A stretch of 64,000 bases of DNA from Arabidopsis thaliana (lineage: Eukaryota > Streptophyta > Magnoliopsida > Brassicales > Brassicaceae), in NCBI RefSeq assembly GCF_000001735.4, contig NC_003070.9, positions 5,766,001-5,830,000 on the forward strand, written 5' to 3'. The notes under the pieces were generated by a model, which worked only from the letters and a program-made list of their open reading frames with translations, did not search any database and was not told the DNA's origin. The position numbers and the translations under genes were made by a program. Positions 12,328-23,147 of this stretch are shown piece by piece (within the stretch, counting starts at the first letter, position 1; every line of letters starts with the position of its first letter).

Positions 12328-13261
12328 TATCGCACGCTATCGGATTCGATCGTCACAGAGAAGTTAGGGTTTTTGAGAGAGAACGAAGCTACCAAAGGCT
12401 GATAATAATCGAGTACGCTTCGTCGTCTCTAGTTTCGTGCCCCTTTGATCCTTTTAATTCTTTCTTTTTTTCCTTTACGGAAATAAATTGATGCTTTTAT
12501 GCTAGTAAAAATATATAATTACATGAAATATGTAAGGAATACATTTAGTAAATAATTTTCTGTAAGTTCTCTTCCATATTCATATTCAATTTTTTTAAGA
12601 ATAATTTCCATATTCAAATACTTTTTTAACCATGATTGAAAACTACTAAGAAAATAATCTTTTCTTAGTTTTGTAAACGACATGCACTATTTATTAGTCT
12701 GGTGGTAACATAGTGACAACATTATTACAAACGTCAATATACCTACCATGATCTCGATGACTCGATCAAATTTTTAGAAAAATTAATACCTTGTTTAGGT
12801 TATTCTTTTCTTCAAAGATAATCTTTTACAATATATATACACAACTTTTTTAGTTCATTATCTTCAATTCTATTGCGTTCTTCTTCTGTACCTTTTTACG
12901 ACGCGTTGGTCAAACGCTAACTTAAAGAGGACAGAAATATGAATTATGAAGTGCCCTCCATAGTCTTCTCATTTTCTCCCTTTTTCTCGATAGCCAAAAT
13001 TGGAATCCGCAATATCAAAAGACAAAAAGAATATAGACTTTGCACAATAATGTCATAAACATAATCTTCCACGTTCTTCTGACCATTTGGAGATTTCTTA
13101 CAAAGTTAAAACTAGTCTCTTTCACAACAACACAACTACGAACCGTGAACGTACCTGAACTTAAAGCCGATACTAATCAGTTATTAGTTATTACATTCTC
13201 CCAAAACTACCCAATGAACTGAGTTAAAGCTACAAGTCTAAGGAGTTTTAACGATTTGTGA
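12328..13261. other. Intergenic between ALG9 3' end and UBC36 start
   Basis: AT-rich. The right side (about 13040-13261) is the likely ALG9 3' UTR and the left side the UBC36 promoter and leader. A 60-codon open frame at 13040-13222 has no recognisable composition or motif. Nothing else seen. Confidence 0.5.
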
Positions 13262-16200
13262 TCATTTTGGGACTCTTCTCAGTGCTACGTATTTGCCAAA
13301 CACATTTTTCTCCTGCCACATGTGCGGGATGAAGAACGATCTATACTTAGCTGGCGACAGCTCTCTGTCCAAATAAGGCAACACCGCAATAGCCTGAAAA
13401 AAGGGTCAAAACAACCAATTGAAGAAGTGAAGTGAAATCAAAGATGGATTCTGTTTCAGGAAGATGGTTTGATTCCTATACCTCCCATGTAGATAAGTCG
13501 CTGCCTCGATACTGATACGGTCTGCTAAGCTGCAACTCAATGAGGAATGTACAAGTTTCGATGTTCTTTAACTGGAAAAAATGGAACGAGTAAACAAGCC
13601 ATGATTAAGTTTATGTTTAGAGATATTTTGAAGGTTTCATGAGAGAAGAGTGTGTGAGTATTACATATTGTTCTTCGGATGCTTGGTTCTTGTTGTTGAA
13701 GTATGGAGGTGATGCTGAAGTGCCTCCAAGTGTATTGTTAAATGGGAATGGAAGAAGACCGCGGAATCCATCATCGATCCACCGTACTTCGCTAATGTAG
13801 TGGGGCACAAAAAACGATGATGGGTATCGATGCCATTCACTTCCCACACATAGAACAGAACCTGACATACAAAACCAACCAAGAAGTCATCAGTGATTAG
13901 AAAACTTTTGTCAAAAGGACTTTGTTACCCTTTTTCCAATGGCAAATTACTATTCTTGAAGTAAAAGTGAGATGTGATCTTCACTCGTCTTAGCATTATA
14001 ATGATCAAGAAGTTCAGTTCGAATTGGATATACCTGGTCCTGCATCATCATGATGCTCCAGTAGTTTGTAGACCTCCAAGGGAGCGGAATAGCCATTAAT
14101 AAGAGCAAATGTGCGAGAATGTGAAGCACATAAGATACAACCAAGAATCACAGGTCGCATGTATTTGGTTATCTGCGTATTAAACAGATATGTGAGAATC
14201 GTACAATCTACTTCTTTTCAATTTGCGGAAAGGTATAAATCAGAGACTGAGATATTGTAAGTTGGAACTTACTGTCACCAGAAGACTTTCACGTGAGCTA
14301 TACTTTTCCCGGAACAGCTCAGGGATGTTCTCAATAACAGCAGAAGCAGAGACACAAATAAGAGGGTATATAGGATAAAGGAACCTGCAGTCAATTAATT
14401 GACAATCAAAAACATTGTTTGTTGAATACCGTGATTTTGTAAAAGTATCATAAAACTGGTTTCCTCAACGATATAGAAGCCACCATACGAATGCTCAAAA
14501 AATTACAAGATGAAAGATCTTAGAAAATCACCTTTCTTCTTTGTGGGGCTGAAGTGACATGAACGCCAGCCAAATATACATCGGGGAAATCACAACCAGC
14601 AGGGCACGGTCATACTTCCTTCTGATAACAGGATATATTGCGACAAACAACATTGCCAAAATGAAACAGAAGTTGAAGTTGTTAAATCCATTTCTTATAT
14701 AAAATAACGCTCCTTCAGTCCCATAGAGATGGCTCTCTCCACCCCCTAACACATTGTATATCAAGAGATTCAAAACTGATGATGTCCATCTCTTGTAATA
14801 ATAGTAATCCACAAGTAGTGAGACTCCCTAGAAAAGAGACAAAACTAATTAGAAGAGAAAATAGTAATTTAAAGTTACAGGTGCTAATGAAAGTCAGCGA
14901 GATCCAATAATTCCCATAAAATTCACACAGACAAAGCATCTAGGATTGGTGTTAGCTTACAAGGAGAAATATAGTGGTGACTGCACCAGCGATAAATGCT
15001 TGCTTGAATCTCTTAACCAGAGAGTAAATAACGACAGGTAAAAAGGCCAAGATAGAAAATGGCCAGCCAAGAATCACCCCGACAACCGAAACTGCAACAG
15101 CCATGGCATACTTCTCGAAAAGTAATAAACCAGATGAGAGGCTTATGGCGTACATAGAAAATGAACTGGGGAGGAAACCTATCAAAATTTTAGAGAAACA
15201 TGAATTAGTAAGAAACCAGAACACAAAGCCAAATTCAGAGCAATGTCTTTGGAATAACTTATACAAGCATTTGAAACTAAAACCTATCGGATGCAAGAAT
15301 AACTTGGAAAGCCTATATATGCATATTAAGGAAATATGACAGAAAGCTTAAGCAAGTGTAACAACAAATCAAAACAAAACAAAACACTCACTGGTACTAG
15401 CAAAGAAGCAGCCACTGGTTAAGCAGAGCATCGCAACTGCATAGGTAGCGATACGTTTCCCATACTTTCTGGAGAGCGCAACAACCAGGACAGTATCTGA
15501 AACTGCAGAAACCAGTCCGAGAAAGAGTCTCACTGCATAGAAAACTCTAACCTATCCAAAAGATAGACGTAAACTGGATAAGAAACATGCAGTTATATCT
15601 ATACCGATTAGAATGTACATCAGTAAGTATGCATTGCTTACCTTGTCATCACCAAACCACCAAGAAGCAGGCCGTCCAGCCAATTCATGGAATAGAATGT
15701 ATAAGTACGACCGAAGAGCAAAGTTGGAACTGCAAAATACACACACACACACACACAAAAAAAAAAAAAGTAATCAATCTCATGATTATATCTTCATATA
15801 AAACAAAGCTCGATAACCTAATAAAGATTCCGTTGAAACCGAAGTTCCACTAAAACCAAATCCCAACCTCACATTTCTGATTTCAAATTGAAACAAAATG
15901 TTGAGAATCAGTAGTCACCGATACATAAGTATAGAATCACAGCTCAAAGTACATGCTCACTCGAGCTAACATCGGGTCTTTAGCTCAGTAGTAACATAAT
16001 CAAATGTAGCGGAAAAGCAAACCTGTATTCCCAGGTCTGAAATCCGGACTTGTAGAGAATATAATGAAGAGGCTCCCAGTAATTGAACACTTCATCGCAG
16101 TCATGAATGATATTAGAAGTCGCGCTCATGTAACGAAGATAACAAAGCGCTATAAACGGCAAGAACCATCGGAGACCACCATCCTCCGCATCACCGCCAT

Positions 16201-16303
16201 TAGATCGGCCAGGTTTATCGGTCTTCGAGTAAGATTTCGTAGAAGACGAAGAAGAAGAGTCAGATATAAGTGGACGCCTCTGACGCGTCGTCGTTAGATC
16301 CAT
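13262..16303 (-). CDS. ALG9: ER alpha-1,2-mannosyltransferase ALG9 / EBS3 (At1g16900)
   Basis: Ten exons on the minus strand: 16303-16023, 15729-15642, 15551-15392, 15178-14961, 14827-14532, 14384-14273, 14172-14034, 13861-13665, 13571-13482 and 13393-13262, giving 570 residues. The early luminal motif DEVFNYWEPLHY and the later HKEERF (about 344-349) are hallmarks of GT22 dolichol-phosphate-mannose-dependent mannosyltransferases. Between and after them are multiple hydrophobic segments consistent with a polytopic ER protein. ALG9 adds the seventh and ninth mannoses to the lipid-linked N-glycan precursor; the Arabidopsis gene is known as EBS3 from suppression of bri1-9 ER-associated degradation. 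Intron 1 contains an AC microsatellite next to poly-A (about 15732-15769). Confidence 0.92.
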
Positions 16304-16484
16304 CGAGCTTAGAGAATCTCAGCACGAAAATGGAGGTCGTGAAATTGCAAATGGAAGTTTTATTAGTTCACTTCATTGTTCATTCTCTTCTCGACGAAGC
16401 AATGAAGAAAAAGATTTGTGAAAAGTATCTCATCGAATTAGAGGCTTATTACATAGATAAAAAGGCCTTTATTAAGTCGTACAT

Positions 16485-16517
16485 ATAATGGGCTTATTAG
16501 TACTTTAAGCCCATTAT
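16485..16517. promoter_or_regulatory. Perfect 12-bp inverted repeat with TGGGCT/AGCCCA arms
   Basis: Arms at 16485-16496 and 16506-16517 are exact reverse complements, separated by 9 bases. Each arm carries a site II-like GGGCT/AGCCC core. The element lies 180-215 bases upstream of the ALG9 start codon and 30-60 bases downstream of the lectin stop. It could act as a paired ALG9 promoter element or in lectin 3' end formation. Confidence 0.5.
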
Positions 16518-16545
16518 GTTTTTTGCCTTTTCTACACGTTACTGA

Positions 16546-17817
16546 TCACACATTAGGAGTTTTGATATAAGCCACTTTTCTGGAATCAGACACTTTGACT
16601 AAAGTCCCAAGCTCATAACTAATCCAACACTTAAAGCTACTTTTATCGAAAAAATACCCCAAACATTTACAGTCTCCACTACACAAACCCCGACACTTGC
16701 TCTCTCCAAGCGCAAGACCAACGTTATACTTAGTCATGAAATGCTCAACACCTCCAAGTCTATAATAATGAAAACTCTTCGGATCACAACTCTTCACCTT
16801 CTTAGGCTTACAAGCCTTACTCCAGCCCATTAAGCCCACTCCCAACGGACAAGCCACACATTGATTGTCCTCACAAATCCCAAACGCTCCACACTTGGAC
16901 GGTAACCAACACTCGTTGTTGTTGTCGTGGTTGAAAAGCTCGAACGTTACTTCCCATGCAAGAAACGTGACCTTGGAATCGAAAGAGTAAATCCTAAGAT
17001 TTCCATCAGCGTCGAGCCTAAGGAAACTTTGTGAGGCGTTGAATCTAGGCCTTGCGAGAAAATGTTTATATGGAAACTCAGGCCTGAGCCCCGGCGTGGC
17101 TAGGCCCAATTGAGTCGTGGTCCCTTGGTCTTTAGCCGAGTATAGAGTGGCGCTTGGAATAAACCGACCCTCTATAATGTGATACACAAGGGATTTGTTG
17201 TTGCTACGAGGGATTAAACGGTTTAGAACGAGTCGGTCGGGCTCTAAGATAAGACTATAAGACCCATTGTTGCGGCTTACGAGCTTGTTCTTCGACCCAT
17301 CGAGTGTTAAAGACTGACCGACCAAGAGTGTATCCGTTGGGAATTCAAAGCTCTGCCACACGGGCCATCCTCCATCATCAAACAACACAAGATTTCCATT
17401 TTCGTTCATGGTCAAGCCTATAACACCTTTATTTTCTGTCATGGTCTGCCATACGACTCTGCCATCTGGCTGGGCGAGGACAAGGTTTCCCTCCGGTCCA
17501 AACGAAAGAGAAGCCTCTTCTTGAACTGGTTTTTGTGGGTTAGCTTGCCAAACCCAACGAATGATTGAATCAGAACTTCCTGTCCCCATCCCGATAGCGA
17601 GTGTGAATGCGTTTGGCGTGGTGTTGAAGAAACATAGACGAAATTGGTTACGTATTACACCTAAATCTCTGTAACTTGCACCGTACTCCACCGTGGATTC
17701 TCCAAAGTCGCCGTTGTTAAGGAACCGGAATTGCTCCATTGGAGGAACTTGTGGTCGGACGAGGGAAATCAGAAGAAAAAGAGAAAGAAGAATAAGAATA
17801 TGTGATGCTAATGCCAT
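16546..17817 (-). CDS. Kinase-less S-domain (curculin-like/mannose-binding) lectin, secreted (At1g16905)
   Basis: One uninterrupted exon of 423 codons. An upstream in-frame ATG at 17904 exists, but the Met at 17817 begins a clear signal peptide (hydrophobic core residues 6-20). Residues about 30-165 form the bulb-lectin beta-prism domain, with GNLVLFDDGGWPVWQSFEFP near 141-160. An EGF/S-locus glycoprotein Cys cluster follows at about 303-324 and a PAN/apple-like Cys region at about 344-398. No transmembrane helix or kinase follows, so the product looks like a secreted apoplastic lectin related to the ectodomains of S-domain receptor kinases. The curculin-type QxDxNxVxY sugar site looks degenerate. 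A TATATA motif (17865-17870, minus strand) sits 48-53 bases upstream of the ATG. Confidence 0.85.
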   Translation of the reverse strand: MALASHILILLSLFLLISLVRPQVPPMEQFRFLNNGDFGESTVEYGASYRDLGVIRNQFRLCFFNTTPNAFTLAIGMGTGSSDSIIRWVWQANPQKPVQEEASLSFGPEGNLVLAQPDGRVVWQTMTENKGVIGLTMNENGNLVLFDDGGWPVWQSFEFPTDTLLVGQSLTLDGSKNKLVSRNNGSYSLILEPDRLVLNRLIPRSNNKSLVYHIIEGRFIPSATLYSAKDQGTTTQLGLATPGLRPEFPYKHFLARPRFNASQSFLRLDADGNLRIYSFDSKVTFLAWEVTFELFNHDNNNECWLPSKCGAFGICEDNQCVACPLGVGLMGWSKACKPKKVKSCDPKSFHYYRLGGVEHFMTKYNVGLALGESKCRGLCSGDCKCLGYFFDKSSFKCWISYELGTLVKVSDSRKVAYIKTPNV

Positions 17818-18271
17818 TTTTTCAAGGTCTTGATAGAAACAAATAAAGGGATCAAACAGATGTGTATATAATGCAAAATTTAGAATAAGAAATAAAGAAG
17901 TCAAAACGGATTAATTAATTTATAGTTAATTCTAAATTAATGTTTATATTCTATATGAAAATTTGTATGCTCGTGTAAATTTCTTAAGCCGTACTATACG
18001 ACGTCGCACATGTGGTTGGGGATACGATTTTAAAGATCGTTTTCATCGTATGATGATGATTTTGAGATTGCGGAGACATTACAAATTATAGGCTGTCATT
18101 GGTTGCACTGCGCTTAAATATAACAAATATGGTTATGGTTCGAACCCAAGTCTTACCATTCAAGTTTAACTAGGCAAACAAATAACTGTCGCTTGCATGT
18201 ATGTGATCTCATTCTATAATCCTTACAAAAAATAGTCTGCCTTCACTCTATAATCAGTATCTCAGTTCTTT

Positions 18272-18812
18272 GCCGCTTAAGGTTTTCTTAGGGCAGTAAG
18301 AGATTCACAGGCAAAGGGCCAGAGGAGTTTGTATAAGAAGAAGAAGAAGAAAAGGAATCTTATGAATGGTACGGGTACTAGTACTAGTTCAAATTATTTA
18401 AAGTTAATTCCATCACCTTTATGATCCATAGTTATTAATTCTTGAGATCTTGGTTGCTACCCATTTATCTTTACATTAAAAAAACACACATCTATATATA
18501 TATGTAGAGTGTATACGTATTGACTCGGATTTAATTTTGATTGATATATGTAGTTATTGAGTTACTATCATCATTACCTATTTAATCAATATCTAAGAGA
18601 AAGTGTGTAGAGTGCTATTACGAAATTAGGACTTCATTTTTGCCTTTTTGGCATATATGAGTCTAACTTGAATTCTTGTGAAGTATATGAAAAATCTTTT
18701 TCGTATAACAACGTGAGAATAAACCCTAGAATATAAAGTATGTATATATTTATACAAATTTCCAAACGCTATGACGTTCTTAAAAATCTAATTAGGCTAT
18801 TATGAAGGTGCT
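18272..18812 (+). pseudogene. Truncated tandem copy of the LSH8 3' end plus 3' flank
   Basis: From about 18272 the sequence matches the last ~110 coding bases of LSH8, keeping the same frame: residues like SQAK, the Lys tract and GTGTSTS recur. It continues to match LSH8's 3' flank through AACGCTATGACGTTCTT (about 18761-18777, versus about 20160-20177). The Lys tract is expanded by GAA repeats and the LSH8 stop is replaced by read-through. No ALOG domain, start codon or promoter precedes it. It is best read as a decayed, 5'-truncated tandem duplicate about 1.4 kb upstream of LSH8. Confidence 0.72.
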
Positions 18813-19270
18813 TTCTTTAGAGTTCAGAGCAATAACGCATTGTCAAAACTATCAATTTGAACGATCTCGTGCTATGCGTTCACATTGCATAACTTTCTGC
18901 GTAAATAATTTAGGGATGCGGAAGTCAACAATCTAATTAACGAACCAAATTGATTTGGGACTTTTAAGAGAAGCAATTATCAAAACGACAACACCAAAAC
19001 TCAAAACGTGAAGATGTTTTGGTAATGGGCCAAAAAGTCAGTGAAGCCCAATTAAAACTCAACAAAATCACAGTCCAGCAAATGACAACGGTCAGCTGCA
19101 AATGAAGCCAAAAGCAAAGGATATGCAGAGCCAGTCCTTATCCTCATGTCGTACGGTACGGAGGCGCAAATAAAAAACTGTCGTTTTGACACCCTCTTGA
19201 TTTTGTGCTGATGTGATATGCTGGACAGCTCAGCTGCGCCCAAGTAGGTTAAACCATTGTAAGCTCAATC

Positions 19271-19278
19271 TATATAAA
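19271..19278 (+). promoter_or_regulatory. TATA box of LSH8
   Basis: TATATAAA about 95 bases upstream of the LSH8 ATG. This predicts transcription starting near 19305 and a leader of about 70 bases. Confidence 0.6.
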
Positions 19279-19372
19279 GAGCCGAGACATTGTAAGTTGA
19301 AAGGGAATAATAATAAAAAAAAGGTAGAAACTTTCTCCATCGTCTCTGGTTCTGAAGGTTTTTCTTTCAGAA

Positions 19373-19867
19373 ATGACGAGTACAAACACGAGAAACAAAG
19401 GCAAATGCATAGTAGAAGGACCACCACCGACTCTAAGCCGTTATGAGTCACAAAAAAGCCGCGACTGGAACACGTTTTGCCAGTATCTCATGACCAAGAT
19501 GCCACCAGTTCACGTATGGGAGTGTGAATCAAACCACATCCTCGATTTCCTCCAAAGTCGTGACCAGTTTGGTAAAACAAAAGTTCATATCCAAGGATGC
19601 GTTTTCTTCGGACAGAAAGAGCCACCAGGAGAGTGTAACTGCCCGTTGAAACAGGCGTGGGGAAGCTTAGATGCTTTGATCGGACGGCTGAGAGCAGCTT
19701 ACGAGGAGAACGGTGGCTTAACGGAGAAAAACCCGTTTGCCCGGGGAGGGATTAGGATTTTTCTGAGGGAAGTGAGAGGTTCACAGGCGAAGGCGAGAGG
19801 AGTTTTGTACAAAAAAAAGAAGCGTCTTGTAGTTGTTGGTACGGGAACTAGTACTACTTGGACTTAA
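19373..19867 (+). CDS. LSH8: ALOG-domain transcription regulator LSH8 (At1g16910)
   Basis: Single-exon gene of 164 residues, typical of the LIGHT-SENSITIVE HYPOCOTYL/G1 family. The ALOG domain spans about residues 20-146, beginning at [19 protein letters not shown]. It includes the zinc-ribbon insert with HIQGC...[13 protein letters not shown], and ends at a basic nuclear-localisation cluster KKKKR (147-151). ALOG proteins derive their DNA-binding fold from XerC/D-like recombinases and act in the nucleus in organ-boundary and light-dependent development. A short variable tail with GTGTSTT follows. A truncated sister copy lies 1.4 kb upstream. Single-exon structure and length fit the family; the paralogue name rests on gene order. 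Confidence 0.9.
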   Translation: MTSTNTRNKGKCIVEGPPPTLSRYESQKSRDWNTFCQYLMTKMPPVHVWECESNHILDFLQSRDQFGKTKVHIQGCVFFGQKEPPGECNCPLKQAWGSLDALIGRLRAAYEENGGLTEKNPFARGGIRIFLREVRGSQAKARGVLYKKKKRLVVVGTGTSTTWT

Positions 19868-20761
19868 TTTGCCTAATTAAATCACCTTGGAATCATCATA
19901 GTTTAATGATTATTGACTTGTTCTTGTTACCTATCTATTTATATATAAATGATACAGAGATTATAATTTAGTGTGTTTTGACTCATCCAATTTTTATTGA
20001 CAGAGTTACTATAATCCACTATTTTGTTTTTATCAATATCTAGATCAAGTGTATTATAGAATGAGCCTTAGTTGATGGAATTCTTGTGAGGTATATATAC
20101 GAATCTTGTTTCATATAACTAGGTGAGTACAAACTGTAGAAAGTATGTAAATATTTACATACCAAACGCTATGACGTTCTTCAAATTTTAGTGAGGCCAA
20201 GCAAGGTGAGATGATATATATTTAAGGTATATATGGTTTATACGCAAAAGTAGTGGGGCTAAAATGGAACAAATGCTGCAGAACAAGTAGTGGAGAGTAC
20301 TAAAATTGCAATCAAATTAGGCATTTCCCCCATTAGAGGGTTAATGGGCCCTATGGAATTGGGTTCATTGGGCTGTTTGAAAAGACGAAGAAGACGAGCA
20401 GATCTCACGACCGGTGCCTGAACGATTTCTCCAGATAATTGGTAATCGATCAACCGGAACTCACTCACTTGGATTTGGTAATGGTGATTGTTGTTGATTA
20501 CATCCACGGTCGGGAATTGCATTAAAATGCTCGAAAATGCTAAACCCGTAAGAGATTTTAAGCAGTGACTTATTGAAACCCTTTGATCAAATTGAGTTCA
20601 GAAAGCAGCAATCTTTAAATTAAGCACAAAGCCAGAAACCAATGAGTACGAGTATCAGATTTCTAGGGTTCATTAAAAAAAGATGCAAACTTTAGGTCAA
20701 CGATACTAAAATCACAAGATCAAAACAAAATTACAAGAAAAGATGAAGAAGAGAGTGATCA
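19868..20761. other. Convergent flank between LSH8 and the small membrane protein gene
   Basis: The left part (to about 20195) is LSH8 3' flank, which is duplicated upstream at 18390-18812. An 88-codon open frame on the minus strand (20522-20259) shows no motif and I do not call it. Nothing else seen. Confidence 0.5.
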
Positions 20762-21047
20762 TCATTTCATAGCTTTCTGAACCGAATCTCTAGGCAATAA
20801 ACCAACATCTCCTTGTTGATTCTTCTCCTGCTCCTGTTTCAGAAGCGAGTTTCTCTCCATCTCACGCCACTTATTGATCGCGAATGTACATAGAACTGCG
20901 AAATATTTTATATTTTATTGGAATGTTGGATTCAATCGAGATCAAAATAGAAAAAAATATGAAGCAGCATAAAGCGAACTTACATCCGGCGCCGACGAAG
21001 TAGACCATTCGAAGCATCTTTGGAGCTGGTGGTCCTTCCTCCATCAT
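20762..21047 (-). CDS. Small single-pass membrane protein of 65 residues, function unknown (probably At1g16916)
   Basis: Two exons on the minus strand, 21047-20984 and 20895-20762, joined in phase, giving about 65 residues. The product starts MMEEGPPAPKMLRMVYFVGAG and continues FLCTFAINKWREMERN. That is a short acidic start, one hydrophobic stretch (about residues 11-29) and a charged Gln/Lys/Glu tail. A second adjacent ATG (21044) is equally possible. Shape and length resemble small organelle-membrane accessory subunits, but I recognise no family. Support comes from consistent splice signals, phase and sensible protein composition. A TCGC tetranucleotide repeat (about 21058-21080) precedes the ATG in the probable 5' leader. 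Confidence 0.65.
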
Positions 21048-21488
21048 TTCTTCTTCTAATCGCTCGCTCGCTCGCTCGCTCCTATCTTCTTCTTCTTCTC
21101 TAAAGGAACGGCGTCGTTTGCAGTTTAGTGACAAAATGAGACCTAAACCCGACAACATAACGCAACCCGACCCGGTTCTGAAGTTGTGGTTTTGGATTTT
21201 GAAGATTACAAAGACAGAGGAAATTAGAATCAAAACTGGAGGACAAGGAGAGCGACGATCCAACTATCGAAGATGAACGTCGGCATTTTAGATCCAGATT
21301 CCTCTGCTTAACTGATGCATATTGAGCCTGGTTCACCAACAATTCTTGAAATAAAGTTAAATAAACATTATGTAGTGTATGGTCTAAAACTCATACAAAT
21401 GTCGATAGTGTTACAAAACAAGGACATAATCAAACAATGGACCATGGGGGTTATAATTCTCTCTCAACAGTGAAAACAAAAAAAGGCT
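21048..21488. other. Spacer between RABA1b stop and small-protein start
   Basis: Contains the TCGC repeat and 5' leader of the small membrane protein gene, then the RABA1b 3' UTR. Open frames crossing it on the minus strand look like read-through of the small gene's leader. No separate gene seen. Confidence 0.45.
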
Positions 21489-23147
21489 TCAATTTGAGCA
21501 GCACCCGAGTTTCTTCAGCGCAGAGACATCGTTTTTAACTTCGATTTTCTCACCTTTCGGGACAGAGGCGTTCCCATCTTCACCAGCTTCCACTTGCTTC
21601 TTGCTTGTGATGCGATAAATTTGTGTCAACACCTCTGCAAATGCGTCCTCCACATTGGTAGCTTCAAGGGCAGATGTTTCCATGAAGCAGAGCGATTCTT
21701 GTTCCGCATAGGACTTCCCGTCTTCTGTAGGAACAGCTAGCAAGTGGCGGAGATCAGATTTGTTACCAACCAGCATCACTACAATGTTTGGATCTGTGTG
21801 GTTCTTGAGCTCCTTTAACCACCGATCTACGTTCTCAAATGTTGCACGGCGAGTTACATCATATACTAGGAGTGCACCCACGGCTCCACGGTAATATGCA
21901 CTAGTGATGGCACGGTACCTGAGACGAGAAGCAAAAGTGAGTCTTCAAATTGTGGCGAGAATCAGTGGTTGACAGAACAAAAGGTGTCAGAGAAGAAAAT
22001 TCTTATAAGCTTTTTATGTTTTGCCAAAAGTGATAATTAAATTGGTAGGTCAAAGAAGGAAGTAAAACAATCGTCTCAATGGAGGCAACTCAACTAGCAA
22101 ACAGAGCAAGTCCTTTGTAGCATTCTAACAATAGTCTATGCAAGTGTTCGTGATTCTAGTGATCATTAACCAGAAAAAATCGCATGCTCTTGTTCATCCA
22201 TCCAATTCAGATTCCATCAAAGCAATCATGGTCATATTGAGTCAAAACCCAAAGACTTATTTCAGAAGAAGGGCACTTTTTTTAATCTACATTATTAGCT
22301 ACCTCAAGATTCCATCCGTCAATGGTGGTCAAATGCAGTCAACTTCAGACAAACGAGCAATATTTGAGTACAAAAGTCAACGGAGAGACTCTCTAGTAAA
22401 AGGCTGCTGAACACAGAACACATTCACAACCAAAAAACTAAAAACAAGCACATAAGCCAGTGAATGAATCACACATTGAATAGTCACCACTCACCAACCT
22501 AGACCTAGAGAAGATAAGATCAGCTTCATGTTAAGCTCCCATTCACTCCAAAACTGTTTGATAGAACATATAGATTGGGCTAAAGAGCTCAATTCCAACA
22601 CAGTAACATAAATTCAAATTAAGTCAAACAAACGAATCAAAAAGCTAGTGTCCGCTATCAAAGTCACCAAAACGATAGATCTATGGAAACTCGTTTAAAG
22701 CCACTGCTAGATCGAGAACCTAAGTATGGAAGCAAAGGAGCTTAGAGTGATCTCCGGGACAGTGGCTTCTATTTGCAATGTACTCGAGACCAATTGACCC
22801 AGGAATAAATCGAAAATACGCCACGAAACTCAATGTGAAATACCAAGATCTAGCATGAAGGCCGATTTTACATACAAATAAGAGACGAAGAACGAAATGA
22901 AGAGACGAGGAAGACGAAAAACGAACCTCTCCTGACCAGCAGTGTCCCAAATCTGAGCTTTAACGACTTTGCCATCGACTTTTAAGGTACGAGTGGCGAA
23001 TTCGACGCCAATGGTGGATTTAGACTCTAGATTGAACTCGTTTTTAGTGAATCTGGAAAGGAGATTGGATTTGCCAACTCCAGAATCGCCTATAAGAACA
23101 ACTTTGAAGAGGTAATCGTAGTCATCTTCCACTCTGTACCCTGCCAT
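21489..23147 (-). CDS. RABA1B: Rab GTPase of the RABA1/Rab11 class (RABA1b, At1g16920)
   Basis: Two exons on the minus strand, 23147-22927 and 21918-21489, separated by a 1,008-base intron, giving 216 residues. GTP-binding motifs are complete: P-loop GDSGVGKS (20-27), switch II WDTAGQE (67-73), NKSD (126-129) and ETSAL. The C-terminus KKLGCCSN ends with the double Cys for geranylgeranylation. The Rab11-like effector region ([13 protein letters not shown]) places it in plant RABA1, which works at the trans-Golgi/early endosome in traffic to the plasma membrane. A CT/GA microsatellite (23201-23218) lies in its 5' leader. It is divergent to the first F-box gene. Confidence 0.93.

Larger units (their letters stand above)
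17818..19372. other. Region between lectin and LSH8
   Basis: Holds the minus-strand lectin promoter on the left, the LSH8 relic (18272-18812), and the LSH8 promoter on the right with a TATATAAA box at 19271-19278. Apart from these no gene was seen. Confidence 0.5.

Noticed and set aside
17818-17904. Upstream ATG adding 29 residues to the lectin
   Set aside because: It would bury the signal peptide and would overlap the TATA motif at 17865-17870.
18137-18147. GGTTCGAACCC, a tRNA T-arm-like word
   Set aside because: No acceptor stem, D-arm or anticodon arm can be built upstream at the right spacing.
20259-20522. Minus-strand open frame of 87 residues between LSH8 and the small membrane protein gene
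   Set aside because: No domain, signal peptide or splice context; composition is unremarkable and it lies in convergent 3' flank.
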